In this document: one piece after another, positions 62,923 through 64,000 of the stretch | How positions within the stretch are numbered: the stretch's first letter is position 1 | Layout of the letters: every line of letters starts with the position of its first letter | Assembly: GCA_927441425.1 (NCBI GenBank) | Contig: CAKMKG010000007.1 | Location: 1-64,000 of the forward strand | DNA length: 64,000 nucleotides | Direction: 5' to 3' | DNA from: an uncultured Bacillota bacterium | Lineage (GTDB): Bacteria > Bacillota > Clostridia > Peptostreptococcales > Anaerovoracaceae | Notes under the pieces: model-generated | Seen by the model: only the letters and a program-made list of their open reading frames with translations | Databases searched by the model: none | Told to the model about the DNA's origin: nothing | Position numbers and translations under genes: made by a program

Positions 62923-62931
62923 TGTTATACT
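62923..62931 (+). promoter_or_regulatory. Extended -10 element ahead of metG
   Basis: TGTTATACT matches TGnTATAnT, 60 bases before the metG start. The leader is too short for a T-box. Confidence 0.5.
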
Positions 62932-62963
62932 ATACGATAAATTAGCTGCCGGTTCTCATTTGA

Positions 62964-64000
<1,037 letters not shown>

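Overview
The window is ordinary chromosomal DNA of an anaerobic, moderately low-GC Firmicute, most likely class Clostridia. The basis is strong AGGAGG-type Shine-Dalgarno sequences, several TTG starts, short intergenic gaps with U-tailed terminators, an FMN riboswitch ahead of ribDE-BA-H, a BirA/BioY pair, a ferredoxin-nitroreductase, a SPASM radical-SAM enzyme and a CoA-disulfide-reductase fusion. I cannot name a species. No rRNA, tRNA, CRISPR array, insertion sequence or prophage was seen.

Layout. 1-4.5 kb: a gene tail, a GyrI-like domain protein, an OmpR/histidine-kinase pair, an ICMT-like membrane methyltransferase and an Xre-regulator/membrane-protein pair. 4.7-9.6 kb: DNA repair genes (nfo converging on alkD), a class II aldolase-like protein, then asparaginase plus an Asp/Glu racemase behind a duplicated promoter, and a LapA-like protein. 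9.6-13.5 kb: FMN riboswitch and complete riboflavin operon. 13.5-16.5 kb (minus): a solute-binding lipoprotein paired with a membrane-anchored LuxR-type regulator. 16.7-19.8 kb: a compact cluster of two lipoproteins, a membrane protein and three multi-zinc-ribbon proteins of unknown role. 19.9-22.5 kb: a four-domain CoA-disulfide-reductase/rhodanese/TusA/DsrE protein with an internal ribosome-binding site at the fusion joint. 22.7-33.3 kb: an S66 peptidase, a full Dpp/Opp-type peptide importer, two M20 peptidases, an IclR regulator and a Crp/Fnr regulator, which reads as a peptide-scavenging locus. 33.5-40.5 kb: citrate synthase, a CmpB-like membrane protein, an orphan radical-SAM/SPASM enzyme coupled to cobalamin nucleotide-loop genes (cobU, cobS, a second CobU-like protein, a CobC-like phosphatase), and a ferredoxin-nitroreductase.

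40.6-48.9 kb: bioY under a BirA-type operator, diverging from a histidine operon (hisZG-D-C-B-H-A-F-IE) whose first gene is a HisZ-HisG fusion. 48.9-55.2 kb: a HAD phosphatase, birA, a DUF3298-type lipoprotein, an Rrf2 (CymR/IscR-like) regulator, O-acetylhomoserine sulfhydrylase and an OFA-type transporter. 55.2-64 kb: a small gene behind a perfect 33-bp palindrome, a GIY-YIG-like protein, a PAS-GGDEF-HD-GYP protein, a divergent shikimate kinase, a PadR/HAAS/DUF4097 operon with an autoregulatory-looking promoter and a structured leader, a CynX/NimT-like transporter and the 5' part of metG.

The observations I rate highest are the internal start in the CoADR fusion, the radical-SAM/cob coupling, the HisZ-HisG fusion, the zinc-ribbon/lipoprotein cluster, the SBP/LuxR membrane pair, the PadR leader RNA and the large palindrome at 55.25 kb. 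All functional calls are from reading the sequence; no database search was run.
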